Shown here piece after piece: positions 26,285 through 34,955 of a stretch of 64,000 nucleotides of DNA (position 1 is the first letter of the stretch; each line of letters starts with the position of its first letter). Source of the stretch: Bacteroidota bacterium (GTDB taxonomy: Bacteria > Bacteroidota > Bacteroidia > 2-12-FULL-35-15); assembly GCA_017303895.1 (NCBI GenBank), contig JAFLBF010000001.1, positions 124,001 through 188,000 on the forward strand, read 5' to 3'. Made by a program: the position numbers and the translations under genes. Under the pieces are notes generated by a model. The model saw only the letters and a program-made list of their open reading frames with translations, searched no databases and had not been told where the DNA came from.

Positions 26285-27991
26285 TTATTCTATTTTAATA
26301 TCCTTCACATTTAACTGCAAATTGGTTACACCGTTAAATGTATTTTCATCAATGGTATAACAAGAACTAAAGATCTGTTTACGTAGGATGGCATCAAAAT
26401 GCTCGCCTAAGCCAAAACCAATGGCAGGAAAACTTTCACGTGGATTTAATGCGGATTGAATATCAAGTTTTAAATGATTCGTTCCAACAATTCGCACATA
26501 GCCTTTATCCACTAAGTGTCTAGTCATAAAGATAGGTGCCATGTTTCCTGGTCCGAATGGCGCAAACTGCTTGAGTATTCTATAAAATTTAGGTGTGATC
26601 TGATTCAATTCTATTTCGGCATCGATCTCAATTTCGGGTGTGAGCATGTGTTCTTCAATGGTAGCACTCACGACTTCCTCAAATCGTTTTTGAAAAGCTT
26701 CTATATTCTCTAATTTCAATGTAAGCCCTGCTGCATATTTATGTCCACCAAACTGCTCCAGCAGATCGGAACATGCTTCGATGGCATCGTACACATCAAA
26801 ATCTTTTACACTACGAGCGGAACCTGTTGCTTTACCATTCGATTCAGTAAGAATAATAGTTGGCCGGTAATACTTTTCAGTGAGACGGGATGCCACAATT
26901 CCAACAACACCTTTGTGCCAATCAGGATTATACAAAACAGTTGATTTTCGTTGGATCAACTCCACATTCCCTTCGATCATACTAAGTGCTTGTTGTGTGA
27001 TCGTGATATCAATGGTTCTTCTTTCTGTATTGGTCGTATTAATATTCTCTCCACTTAATTTAGCATGATCGTGATTATCGGACACCAACAATGCCACAGC
27101 ACTCCTACCCGACTCCAATCTGCCGGCCGCATTGATCCTTGGACCAACCGTAAATACCAATTCATTGATGGTGATCTCTTTCTTGATATTCGCCAGATCT
27201 AAAATAGCTTTGATCCCTTTACGTGGATTTTTGTTGATCTGTTCAATACCATAATAACAAAGGATTCTATTCTCGCCTACAATTGGTACTAGATCAGAAG
27301 CAATTGAAATAGCTGTTAGATCTAAATATTGCTCTAACTGCTCAAAGGGAATATTATTTTTTAATGAATACGCTTGTACTAATTTAAAACCTACGCCACA
27401 TCCACAAAGCTCATCAAATGGATAATGGCAATCTTCGCGCTTGGGATCAAGCACGGCCACTGCATCAGGAATTGTGTCTCCGGGACGATGATGATCACAT
27501 ATGACAAAATCAACACCTTTTTGTTTGGCATAAGCCACTTTATCAATCGCTTTGATTCCACAATCCAGAGCAATGATCAGCTTAAAGCCATTTTCTGCAG
27601 CATAATCTATTCCTTGAAAAGAGATCCCATATCCTTCGGCATAACGATCAGGAATATAGTATTCTACTTTCGTATGAAATTCTTTGATGAAGGAATAAAC
27701 AAGGGCTACAGCTGTAGTACCATCCACATCATAATCGCCATAAACCAGTATTTTTTCATTGGCAGTAATTGCGTTTTCCAGACGGGTAACCGCTTTATCC
27801 ATATCTTTCATCAGGAATGGATCATGTAAACCGGAAAGTGATGGCCTGAAAAACTGTTTCGCCTCATCAAACGTATTAATCCCTCTTTGAACCAACAATT
27901 GCGCAAGAATAGGATCAATTGACAATTCGGACGCTAATCGTCCTACTACGTCCTGATCTGATTGTGGTTTTATACTCCAGCGCTTTTCCAT
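26285..27991 (-). CDS. recJ: Single-stranded-DNA-specific exonuclease RecJ
   Basis: RecJ degrades single-stranded DNA 5' to 3' in recombinational and mismatch repair. The 568-residue protein has the DHH phosphoesterase motifs: GDYDVDGTTA (Asp86, Asp88, Asp90), the LDCGI segment near 143, and CDHHRPGD with the DHH triad at 166-168. These are followed by GCGVGFKL and the DHHA1 domain with GRLESGRSAVALL and GSARSVKDFDVYDAI. An OB-like C-terminal part follows, with PFGPGNMAPIF. Length and motif order are normal. The gene is monocistronic, and 316 bases with a mini-protein gene and a hairpin separate it from metF. Confidence 0.96.
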   Translation of the reverse strand: MEKRWSIKPQSDQDVVGRLASELSIDPILAQLLVQRGINTFDEAKQFFRPSLSGLHDPFLMKDMDKAVTRLENAITANEKILVYGDYDVDGTTAVALVYSFIKEFHTKVEYYIPDRYAEGYGISFQGIDYAAENGFKLIIALDCGIKAIDKVAYAKQKGVDFVICDHHRPGDTIPDAVAVLDPKREDCHYPFDELCGCGVGFKLVQAYSLKNNIPFEQLEQYLDLTAISIASDLVPIVGENRILCYYGIEQINKNPRKGIKAILDLANIKKEITINELVFTVGPRINAAGRLESGRSAVALLVSDNHDHAKLSGENINTTNTERRTIDITITQQALSMIEGNVELIQRKSTVLYNPDWHKGVVGIVASRLTEKYYRPTIILTESNGKATGSARSVKDFDVYDAIEACSDLLEQFGGHKYAAGLTLKLENIEAFQKRFEEVVSATIEEHMLTPEIEIDAEIELNQITPKFYRILKQFAPFGPGNMAPIFMTRHLVDKGYVRIVGTNHLKLDIQSALNPRESFPAIGFGLGEHFDAILRKQIFSSCYTIDENTFNGVTNLQLNVKDIKIE

Positions 27992-28112
27992 ACAATTTTA
28001 TGAGTTGTAAAAGTAATCTAATTAAAGGAAAAAACACTTGCTGTTAATAATAAAAAATACCGCGTTTTAGGTATTGTCTTGAGAACTGTTTTAACTGACT
28101 TTTGCAAGGTAA

Positions 28113-28277
28113 ATGAACAACACTTTATTCATATATCAGCCCATAACAGAAAAAACGGCTTGTAGCATTTGGAGTTTTTATCCGGAGATCATGGAAATGA
28201 AAAAGGATAAAAAGAAAAAGTGTTGTAAAAATTATAAAAAAGATAAACGTTGTAAAAAGTGCCCGATGCACTCATAA
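28113..28277 (+). CDS. Small Lys/Cys-rich protein (54 aa)
   Basis: The interval between recJ and metF (27992-28308) contains one small reading frame of 54 codons plus a terminator. The peptide begins MNNTLFIYQPITEKTACSIW and becomes extremely basic after residue 30: KKDKKKKCCKNYKKDKRC, then KKCPMHS at the end. Four of its five cysteines (CC, C, C) lie in the last 20 residues in a CC-x8-C-x2-C arrangement. Tails of this K-CC-K-Y-KK-K-C-K-CP type recur in small Bacteroidota proteins as far as I recall; that recollection needs a database check. The stop codon lies at the foot of a perfect 12-base hairpin, which supports its being a real transcript end. Function unknown; metal or nucleic-acid binding would fit the composition. 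Confidence 0.6.
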   Translation: MNNTLFIYQPITEKTACSIWSFYPEIMEMKKDKKKKCCKNYKKDKRCKKCPMHS

Positions 28278-28304
28278 AAAAAGCTTCCTATTGGAAGCTT
28301 TTTT
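28277..28304. terminator. Bidirectional terminator
   Basis: Perfect stem AAAAAAGCTTCC (28277-28288) with GGAAGCTTTTTT (28293-28304) around loop TATT. It lies between the small plus-strand gene and metF on the minus strand and can end both transcripts. Confidence 0.85.
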
Positions 28305-28308
28305 ATTT

Positions 28309-29262
28309 TTAGAATACCTGACTGGCAACTCTTCTTGTTGTTTCCGAAGTTCCCATTGTATAATAGTGTAAACATGGTACCTTTTCCTTGATCAGTTGCT
28401 TAGACTGTTGAATGCACCATTCAATCCCTACCTCTTTCACCTCAGCATCTGTTTTACATTTTTCAATCTGTTCCAGCATATCCTGAGGAATATCGATCTT
28501 AAATATTTTCGGCAAAACAGTGGCCTGGCGCTTGGTCGTTAGGATCTTCAAGCCGGGAATGATCGGCACATTAATATCCATCTCTCTGCATTTCTTAACA
28601 AAATCAAAATATTGTGCATTATCGAAGAACATCTGAGTAACGATATACTCTGCCCCCGCATCAATCTTTGCTTTTAAATGACGAAGATCAGACACCATAT
28701 TAGGAGCTTCAAAATGCTTTTCAGGATATCCTGCCACACCTATACAAAAATTAGTAGGTGCCACATCTACCAGATCATCGATCATGTATTTACCATGATT
28801 CATTTGCTTTACTTGTTTTACAAGATCAATGGCATAAGCATGCCCATTCGGCTCAGGAACAAATTCAGGCTCTGTTTTGATAGAGTCTCCTCTCAGAGCA
28901 AGCACATTGTCAATGCCCAAGAAATGAAGATCGATCAAAGCATTCTCAGTTTCTTCCTTACTAAAGCCACCACAAATGATATGTGGAACAGCATCTACAT
29001 GATATTTATTCATGATAGCCGCACAAATACCAACGGTTCCCGGACGCTTACGAATACTCACTTTCTCCAAATAGCCGCCTTCACGTTTTTTATACAGATA
29101 CTCTTCGCGATGATAGGTAACATCCACAAAAGAAGGCTTAAATTCCATCAATGGATCAATTCCATCAAAAATAGACTGGATACTTTTTCCTTTTAAAGGG
29201 GGTAAAATTTCAATCGAAAATAAAGTCGATTTTGCTTGTTTAATGTGATCAACAACTTTCAT
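28309..29262 (-). CDS. metF: Methylenetetrahydrofolate reductase MetF
   Basis: MetF reduces 5,10-methylenetetrahydrofolate to 5-methyltetrahydrofolate with FAD, feeding methionine synthesis. From the ATG at 29262 the protein has 317 residues. Family motifs are FSIEILPPLKGKSI at the N-terminus (catalytic Glu in the usual FEFFPP-like position), DVTYH, the FAD-contacting VLALRGDS, and YIVTQMFFDNAQYFDFV, VPIIPGLKIL near the middle. An earlier in-frame ATG at 29325 is rejected because it lies upstream of a convincing promoter (29295-29326) and adds no conserved sequence. The gene is monocistronic, closed by the hairpin at 28277-28304. Confidence 0.95.
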   Translation of the reverse strand: MKVVDHIKQAKSTLFSIEILPPLKGKSIQSIFDGIDPLMEFKPSFVDVTYHREEYLYKKREGGYLEKVSIRKRPGTVGICAAIMNKYHVDAVPHIICGGFSKEETENALIDLHFLGIDNVLALRGDSIKTEPEFVPEPNGHAYAIDLVKQVKQMNHGKYMIDDLVDVAPTNFCIGVAGYPEKHFEAPNMVSDLRHLKAKIDAGAEYIVTQMFFDNAQYFDFVKKCREMDINVPIIPGLKILTTKRQATVLPKIFKIDIPQDMLEQIEKCKTDAEVKEVGIEWCIQQSKQLIKEKVPCLHYYTMGTSETTRRVASQVF

Positions 29263-29294
29263 AAATTTTAAACTTACAGGTTTAATTGAGGCTG

Positions 29295-29326
29295 CAAAGT
29301 AACGGCTTGCTCCCATAAAAAACAAA
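29295..29326 (-). promoter_or_regulatory. Promoter of metF
   Basis: On the minus strand TTTG (29323-29326), a 20-base spacer and TTACTTTG (29295-29302, seven of eight consensus bases) place transcription start near 29288, about 26 bases before the MetF ATG at 29262. This also supports that start codon. Confidence 0.6.
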
Positions 29327-29414
29327 TTAAATTGATTTAAGGCTTGGGATAGGCTCTATTTCATAGGATTTTAGTAAATTCGCAATCCAATTAAAAATGA
29401 AGGCTTAAGAAGCA

Positions 29415-31205
29415 ATGGAACAGATCAGAAATTTTTGCATTATCGCTCATATTGACCATGGTAAAAGTACCCTGGCCGACCGTTTATTAGAATATACGAA
29501 CACGATCAGCAAACGGGAGATGCAGGCACAGGTGCTTGACGATATGGATCTGGAGAAAGAACGCGGGATCACCATCAAAAGTCATGCGATCCAGATGGAT
29601 TATGAATACAAGGGGCAAAAGTATGTGTTGAACTTAATTGACACGCCCGGCCACGTTGACTTTTCATACGAAGTATCACGTTCTATTGCCGCTTGCGAAG
29701 GCGCATTATTGATCGTAGATGCTGCACAAGGGATACAAGCGCAAACCATCAGTAATTTGTATTTAGCATTAGAGAATGATCTGGAGATCATTCCGATCAT
29801 GAATAAGATTGACTTACCAAGTGCGGAGCCTGAGTTGGTAAAAGATCAGATCGTTGACTTATTGGGATGTAAACGTGAGGATATTATCCCTGCATCGGGC
29901 AAAACCGGAATGGGGGTTCATGACATTTTAGCCGCTATTGTGGAACGCATTCCTCCTCCAAAAGGCGATCCAAATGGACCTTTACAGGCCTTGATCTTCG
30001 ACTCCGTATTTAACTCTTTCAGAGGGATCATTGCTTATTTCCGTATTTACAATGGATCAATTAAAAAAGGTGACAAAGTAAAATTTGTAAACACAGGAAT
30101 GGAATATGGGGCGGATGAGATCGGAGTATTACGACTAAAACAAGAACCTCGTGATGTTGTTAAAACAGGCGATGTAGGTTATATCATATCCGGCATCAAA
30201 GAGGCCCGTGAGGTAAAAGTGGGTGATACCATTACTACCGCAAACAACCCATGTAAAGAAGCCATTCAAGGATTTGAAGATGTAAAACCAATGGTATTTG
30301 CAGGAATCTACCCTGTTGATACGGAAGATTTTGAGGAACTACGTTTCTCCATGGAGAAATTACAATTGAATGATGCTTCATTGACCTGGGAGCCTGAATC
30401 ATCAGCTGCATTGGGCTTTGGATTCCGCTGTGGCTTCCTTGGAATGCTACACATGGAGATCATCCAGGAGCGTCTGGAAAGAGAGTTCAACATGACTGTT
30501 ATTACTACAGTTCCGAACGTATCGTACATTGCTTACAAAACAGATGGAACAAAAGTAGTTGTCAATAACCCGAGCGACCTTCCGGATCCTGCCCGTATCG
30601 ATTATATTGAAGAACCATATATTAAAGCGAATATCATTACCAAGTCGGAATTTATCGGACCGGTAATGAGTTTATGTATCGAAAAACGTGGACAGATCGT
30701 AAATCAAAATTATTTGACTGCCGACCGTGTGGAATTGATATTTGAAATGCCATTAGGTGAGGTAGTTTTCGATTTCTTTGATCGTTTAAAATCTATTTCT
30801 AAAGGTTATGCCTCATTCGATTATCATCCAATCGGCATGAAGCAGAGTGATCTTGTTAAATTGGATATCTTATTAAATGCAGAACAAGTGGATGCTTTAT
30901 CTGCCTTGATACACAGAAGCAATGCTTATGAGTTCGGCAAAAAGATCTGTGAAAAATTAAAAGAGTTAATTCCTCGTCAGCAGTTTGAGATCCCAATTCA
31001 AGCAGCAATTGGAGCGAAGATCATTGCGCGTGAAACGATCAAAGCGATCCGTAAAGATGTTACCGCTAAATGTTATGGAGGTGATATTTCCCGTAAACGT
31101 AAGTTGTTAGAAAAACAGAAAGAAGGAAAGAAACGTATGCGTCAGGTTGGAAGTGTAGAAATTCCGCAAAGCGCATTTATGGCCGTATTAAAACTAAATG
31201 ATTAA
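29415..31205 (+). CDS. lepA: Elongation factor 4 (LepA)
   Basis: LepA is a ribosome-associated translational GTPase thought to act on stalled or mispositioned ribosomes and in 30S maturation. The 596-residue length is exactly that of the family. G motifs are [11 protein letters not shown] (G1, residues about 8-18), RGITIKSH (G2), DTPGHVDF (G3), NKIDLP (G4) and the later [10 protein letters not shown] (G5). The LepA-specific C-terminal domain follows EF-G-like domains and ends with the basic segment [23 protein letters not shown]. The ATG at 29415 gives the canonical [17 protein letters not shown] start. It stands alone and is followed by a strong terminator. It also carries a remarkable density of GATC (about 26 sites). 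Confidence 0.98.
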   Translation: MEQIRNFCIIAHIDHGKSTLADRLLEYTNTISKREMQAQVLDDMDLEKERGITIKSHAIQMDYEYKGQKYVLNLIDTPGHVDFSYEVSRSIAACEGALLIVDAAQGIQAQTISNLYLALENDLEIIPIMNKIDLPSAEPELVKDQIVDLLGCKREDIIPASGKTGMGVHDILAAIVERIPPPKGDPNGPLQALIFDSVFNSFRGIIAYFRIYNGSIKKGDKVKFVNTGMEYGADEIGVLRLKQEPRDVVKTGDVGYIISGIKEAREVKVGDTITTANNPCKEAIQGFEDVKPMVFAGIYPVDTEDFEELRFSMEKLQLNDASLTWEPESSAALGFGFRCGFLGMLHMEIIQERLEREFNMTVITTVPNVSYIAYKTDGTKVVVNNPSDLPDPARIDYIEEPYIKANIITKSEFIGPVMSLCIEKRGQIVNQNYLTADRVELIFEMPLGEVVFDFFDRLKSISKGYASFDYHPIGMKQSDLVKLDILLNAEQVDALSALIHRSNAYEFGKKICEKLKELIPRQQFEIPIQAAIGAKIIARETIKAIRKDVTAKCYGGDISRKRKLLEKQKEGKKRMRQVGSVEIPQSAFMAVLKLND

Positions 31206-31207
31206 AT

Positions 31208-31238
31208 AAAAAAGCCCTTCAAATTGAAGGGCTTTTTT
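31208..31238. terminator. Bidirectional terminator
   Basis: Stem AAAAAAGCCCTTC / GAAGGGCTTTTTT around loop AAATT, between the converging lepA and the LysM/LolA-like gene at 31240. Confidence 0.85.
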
Positions 31239-31239
31239 A

Positions 31240-32094
31240 TTAGAAATTATATGCTTTAAAATCTTTTGTGAATTCTTCCGGAGCTATCGGAGGATTTACT
31301 TTCAGATCGAAATACTCATAGGTTTCAAACAATCCTTTATCATCGAATACTTTATTGTTTACAGGTAATAAATATTCTTTGTCAACTAGCAATAAAGTCA
31401 TTTTTGCATACGCATTCGGCACTTTGATCACCTGACCTTCTTTTACATCATTGTATCCACCCAAATTTGGGTTATTCTCTAACACCATGTATTCGCTAAC
31501 ACGCAGCTTGCGTGAAATGGTTGTTAAATTCTCTCCCTTTTTTACCGTGTAAGGAACCCATGCAAAATCAGGGAAGGCGATCGCCAATTTATAACAATCT
31601 CTACCATTGTGTTTTTCATCGGGCATCACAGTAAAGTATTTATTCAGATTATCGCCTGCCTTCTTATAACCATCTTTTAAAATATCATACAAATACTGGT
31701 ACCCCATTTCGTGGATCGTATGGTGCTGATCGGCACGCATCAATGAGCCATAAGGATCTAAATTGAGGTTGATATATGGGAATGAGTTGGGATTAACCAA
31801 TGCATTTCCATTGTTCTGTCCTTGTACCCAAAGTACTTCTATTCCCTTTATATATAGATATAATTTACGGGGAGACACCTGAAGTTTTACTTTCGATTCG
31901 GTGTGCTGCATTTTTCCTTTGATACGTTCATTACATTGCAAATTGTATCGAAGGGTCTTAACATTTTCAACAGCAGCAAAGATCTTATCGATCAAATCGC
32001 GGTTGTTCAGCCCTTTTTTATTAAAGGATGTAAGTGATAAGATCACCGCACTTGACAAGACAAACAGTTTTATATTTCTGAATAATACGATCAT
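31240..32094 (-). CDS. DUF1571 (LolA-like) protein with embedded LysM
   Basis: A 284-residue exported protein. After a signal sequence (about 9-24) it carries a DUF1571-type domain, related to the LolA / lipoprotein-sorting fold: the segment RKLYLYIKGIEVLWVQGQNN with NLDPYGSLMRADQHHTIHEMG is the family hallmark. Inside this fold, at residues 182-227, is a LysM domain (YTVKKGENLTTISRKL, then VKEGQVIKVPNAY), which binds peptidoglycan. After it, the LolA-like part resumes with VDKEYLLPVNNKVFDDKGLFETYEY. So the protein would sit in the periplasm on the cell wall, possibly handling a lipidic ligand; that is inference. It is a paralogue of the next gene at 32161-33012 and has its own promoter. Function unknown. 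Confidence 0.8.
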   Translation of the reverse strand: MIVLFRNIKLFVLSSAVILSLTSFNKKGLNNRDLIDKIFAAVENVKTLRYNLQCNERIKGKMQHTESKVKLQVSPRKLYLYIKGIEVLWVQGQNNGNALVNPNSFPYINLNLDPYGSLMRADQHHTIHEMGYQYLYDILKDGYKKAGDNLNKYFTVMPDEKHNGRDCYKLAIAFPDFAWVPYTVKKGENLTTISRKLRVSEYMVLENNPNLGGYNDVKEGQVIKVPNAYAKMTLLLVDKEYLLPVNNKVFDDKGLFETYEYFDLKVNPPIAPEEFTKDFKAYNF

Positions 32095-32111
32095 TTTTAT
32101 TTTTAGGAACG

Positions 32112-32143
32112 CAAAGTTACTTGCATTTTTAAATAATTGTAAA
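32112..32143 (-). promoter_or_regulatory. Promoter of the DUF1571/LysM gene at 31240
   Basis: Minus-strand TTTA (32140-32143), 20-base spacer, and perfect -7 box TAACTTTG (32112-32119). The start codon at 32094 is 17 bases beyond the box. It lies in the gap between the two paralogues, so they are probably transcribed separately. Confidence 0.5.
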
Positions 32144-32160
32144 TTTTATTTAAAGAAATC

Positions 32161-33012
32161 TCAAAAACCATACCCCTTAAAATTCTTCGTAAACTCATCC
32201 GGAGCAAAAGCGACATTGATCTTCATATTGTAAAACTCATAGGCTTCAAACAAACCCAACTCGTCATACACTTTTAAATTCACAGGAATAAACGTTTTTT
32301 TATCGATGTACATTATTGCCTTGTTTGAATATGGAATAGGGATCGTCAATTTTTTTCCTTCTTTTATTGTTCCAAAATAGCTCGACAAATTGTTTTTATA
32401 ACGGATCTTAAAATCGCTGGTGTTCAACTTATGCGCAATACTGGTAACGGTTTCACCTTTCCCCACCGTATAGTCAATATATTTATAGTCAGGATAATCT
32501 ATGATGATCTGATAGCATTCTGTTTTGTTCCAGGTAATGATACCTGCATAGGTAAAATGTTTGTCAAAATCTTTAGGCGCTTTTAAGATTGTGTTGGCAA
32601 TAACAGAACCTATATAGGGTGTACCAAGATCAAATATAGTATGATGCTGGTCTTTTCGCATGATGGAACCATACGGATCAAGATCTAAATTCATTAGGGG
32701 CATTGTTTTAGAATGAACCAGCGCATTGCCTTTATTCTGACCACTCACCCAAAGCACTTCAAACCCTTTAAGCACACTTCTGAAATAAATTTTTTTGGGA
32801 TTAAAGCTCAATTTGATATGCGACTCGGCAAAAAGTAAATGCTCCCCTACCCGCTCTGTTGCTTTTAAACTATAGGTTTGAGTTTTGATATTTTTAATAG
32901 AATCGAGCATTTTCTCAACGATCTCTCTGCATGAAGGAACAGGAGAAGGAGAGGTACTTCCAATGAATATAAAAATGATTGAAAAAAATGTAATGACTCG
33001 TATCAAACGCAT
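32161..33012 (-). CDS. DUF1571 (LolA-like) protein with embedded LysM, paralogue
   Basis: A 283-residue paralogue of the gene at 31240. It shares the order signal peptide, DUF1571 front half (KIYFRSVLKGFEVLWVSGQN and NLDPYGSIMRKDQHHTIFDLG), inserted LysM (YTVGKGETVTSIAHKL to IKEGKKLTIPIPY), and back half (YIDKKTFIPVNLKVYDELGL). The LysM lacks the usual Asn-Pro pair of its paralogue. The ATG at 33012 is preferred; a GTG two codons earlier overlaps a -7-like box. The two genes arose by tandem duplication, but the sequences are now diverged well beyond recent copying. Function unknown; periplasmic and wall-associated by inference. Confidence 0.78.
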   Translation of the reverse strand: MRLIRVITFFSIIFIFIGSTSPSPVPSCREIVEKMLDSIKNIKTQTYSLKATERVGEHLLFAESHIKLSFNPKKIYFRSVLKGFEVLWVSGQNKGNALVHSKTMPLMNLDLDPYGSIMRKDQHHTIFDLGTPYIGSVIANTILKAPKDFDKHFTYAGIITWNKTECYQIIIDYPDYKYIDYTVGKGETVTSIAHKLNTSDFKIRYKNNLSSYFGTIKEGKKLTIPIPYSNKAIMYIDKKTFIPVNLKVYDELGLFEAYEFYNMKINVAFAPDEFTKNFKGYGF

Positions 33013-33017
33013 ATCCA

Positions 33018-33025
33018 CAAACTTA
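33018..33025 (-). promoter_or_regulatory. Candidate -7 box of the gene at 32161
   Basis: On the minus strand TAAGTTTG matches TAnnTTTG and is followed by 5 bases and the ATG at 33012. No good -33 TTTG is visible. A leaderless or near-leaderless transcript is implied if used. Confidence 0.4.
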
Positions 33026-33084
33026 CTAAATACTGTTCATTTATCTCTTAAATTATGTATTTTCGTAAAAGAAAACGAAAAGGC

Positions 33085-33822
33085 ATGAACATAGTTGGAA
33101 TAATCCCCGCACGATTTGCATCCACCCGTTTCCCAGGCAAACCTTTAATAGATATTGCAGGAAAAACAATGATCCAAAGGGTATATGAACAATCAAAAAG
33201 GTCAAAAAGTTTAACTGAGATAGTAGTGGCAACGGATGATGAACGCATTGCGGCTCATGTAAGATCATGGGGAGGAAATGTGGTAATGACCGGTGAGCAA
33301 CATCAAAGTGGAACCGACCGTTGTTTTGAAGCCATTGAAAAATTTGACATCAATGCCGATGTTGTTATTAATATTCAGGGCGATGAGCCATTCATTCATC
33401 CGGAACAGATCGACTTGGTTGCCTCTTGCTTTACTTCCAAAGAGGTTGAATTGGCAACCTTGGTGAAAAAGATCAGCGATCCGGAGGACCTCTTTAACCC
33501 TAATACACCCAAGGTTGTCATAAACAGCAAAAAGGAAGCTATTTATTTCAGCAGACAAACTATTCCATATATAAGAGGAAAGCAACCGGAAGAATGGCTA
33601 AAATCACATCCTTTTTATAAGCATATCGGCATATACGCCTACCGTACGGATGTTTTGGCTACCATTACCCAGCTAAAACAGTCGGAATTGGAGCTGGCAG
33701 AAGCTTTAGAACAGCTCCGCTGGATAGAAAATGGCTATAAAATTAAAGTTGAAATAACTGATTATGAAAGTGTTGCCATTGACACCCCCGCTGACCTTAA
33801 AAAATTGACGAATTTTTTGTAA
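33085..33822 (+). CDS. kdsB: CMP-KDO synthetase (3-deoxy-manno-octulosonate cytidylyltransferase)
   Basis: KdsB activates Kdo with CTP for lipid A-core assembly. The 245-residue protein from ATG 33085 begins with the nucleotide-binding IPARFASTRFPGKPL (residues 6-20), and also has VVATDDERI, NIQGDEPFI (substrate and Mg contact) and KHIGIYAYR, all typical of the family. A longer form starting ten codons earlier (MYFRKRKRKG) would place basic residues before the conserved start and is not preferred. A weak TATTTTCG box (33058-33065) could be its -7 element. It heads the long plus-strand envelope run. Confidence 0.96.
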   Translation: MNIVGIIPARFASTRFPGKPLIDIAGKTMIQRVYEQSKRSKSLTEIVVATDDERIAAHVRSWGGNVVMTGEQHQSGTDRCFEAIEKFDINADVVINIQGDEPFIHPEQIDLVASCFTSKEVELATLVKKISDPEDLFNPNTPKVVINSKKEAIYFSRQTIPYIRGKQPEEWLKSHPFYKHIGIYAYRTDVLATITQLKQSELELAEALEQLRWIENGYKIKVEITDYESVAIDTPADLKKLTNFL

Positions 33823-33894
33823 TTTCACCGTCCGAGGCGGAATTTTTGAGAGCGGAACTGCGTAATGACTCAGAACTCTACCCGGAGTTTTAAA

Positions 33895-34911
33895 ATGCAA
33901 AAAGTAGATAAACATATTAGTTCATTACTTTACGAGCACGATTGTGTGATCGTACCCAACTTAGGTGGATTTGTAGCCAATTATGCACCGGCTAAAATTC
34001 ATCCTACTCAGCATACATTTACTCCACCATCAAAAAATATTGTTTTTAATAAAAACCTTAAAAACAATGATGGACTATTGGCTAATCACATCACCTTAGC
34101 AGAAGGCATAAATTATCCAAATGCATTGCAACACATCCAACATTTTGTGGGTGATGTAAATGCAGAATTAAAAAAAGGCAGCAAAGTGAAGATCGATGAA
34201 GTGGGAACACTGTTTTTAGATGTGGAACGCAACATTCAGTTTGAACCTTCTACCACTAATTTTTTATTAGATGCTTTTGGTTTAGCTGATTTCCATTCTC
34301 CTGCTATCAAACGTGAAAATTTAGGAAAACGAATTGAAAAAGAGTTTAAAGACAGAGGAGCTATTCCGGCAGAAAAGAAAAAAGTAAATGTAAAGCGTAT
34401 TGTTGCCCTTACTGTTGTAATTCCTGTTCTTGCTGCTATGATCTGGATCCCATTAAAAACGGATCTTTTGAAAAATGTTAACTATTCAAACCTCAATCCG
34501 TTTGCATCAAAGAATACAGTTAAAGAGCAACCTGTAAGCACTGATCATTCAGTTTCAATTTCAAAAGATACTACTTCCGTTCCAGCAAACCTTGCTAATA
34601 CAACTGAACCGGTTACAGCATCACTTGTTGAGCCGGTAAAAGCAGATACAACAGCAGTCATCACACAAGAGGTGATCTCCGATAGTAATTTTAAATTTCA
34701 TGTTGTTGCAGGTTGCTTCAAAATCGAGAGCAATGCCATTAATTTCGTAAAGCAATTGCAATCTGAAAACATCAACGCTTCTATCATCGGACAAAATGAT
34801 GAAGGATTATTTGTTGTGAGCTGTGGAGATTATGCTACACGAAAACAAGCAACTGAAAGTTTGCAAGCGATCCGCTCAACACAACCAAATGCCTGGTTGT
34901 ACAAAAATTAA
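33895..34911 (+). CDS. HU domain - transmembrane - SPOR protein
   Basis: A 338-residue protein with an unusual domain order. Residues about 1-80 form a HU-CCDC81-like, DNA-binding-family domain (VDKHISSLLYEHDCVIVPNLGGF, then KNDGLLANHI-like helices), followed by a second HU-like part with KGSKVKIDEVGTLFLD (to about 120). A basic stretch precedes a transmembrane helix (about 165-187). A Thr/Ser/Val-rich spacer leads to a SPOR domain (about 265-338), which binds denuded septal peptidoglycan. Topology would put the HU part in the cytoplasm and SPOR in the periplasm. Bacteroidota HU-CCDC81/SPOR proteins have been noted in the literature on the HU superfamily; their role is not settled. The start at 33895 follows CCCGGAG; the ATG ten codons earlier is not needed. 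Confidence 0.85.
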   Translation: MQKVDKHISSLLYEHDCVIVPNLGGFVANYAPAKIHPTQHTFTPPSKNIVFNKNLKNNDGLLANHITLAEGINYPNALQHIQHFVGDVNAELKKGSKVKIDEVGTLFLDVERNIQFEPSTTNFLLDAFGLADFHSPAIKRENLGKRIEKEFKDRGAIPAEKKKVNVKRIVALTVVIPVLAAMIWIPLKTDLLKNVNYSNLNPFASKNTVKEQPVSTDHSVSISKDTTSVPANLANTTEPVTASLVEPVKADTTAVITQEVISDSNFKFHVVAGCFKIESNAINFVKQLQSENINASIIGQNDEGLFVVSCGDYATRKQATESLQAIRSTQPNAWLYKN

Positions 34912-34955
34912 TACCGGTTTTCGGCAAAACACTTATTTTAGCAAAAAATCACGTT

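Noticed and set aside
29263-29325. 21-codon upstream extension of MetF
   Set aside because: It would lie across the promoter at 29295-29326 and adds no conserved sequence.
29344-29382. Promoter-like TAAATTCG before lepA
   Set aside because: No TTTG lies at the correct 18-20 base spacing (nearest TTGG is 27 bases away), so I do not list it as a promoter.
33013-33018. GTG start two codons before the DUF1571 gene
   Set aside because: It overlaps the TAAGTTTG box, and the ATG at 33012 gives an equally good signal peptide.
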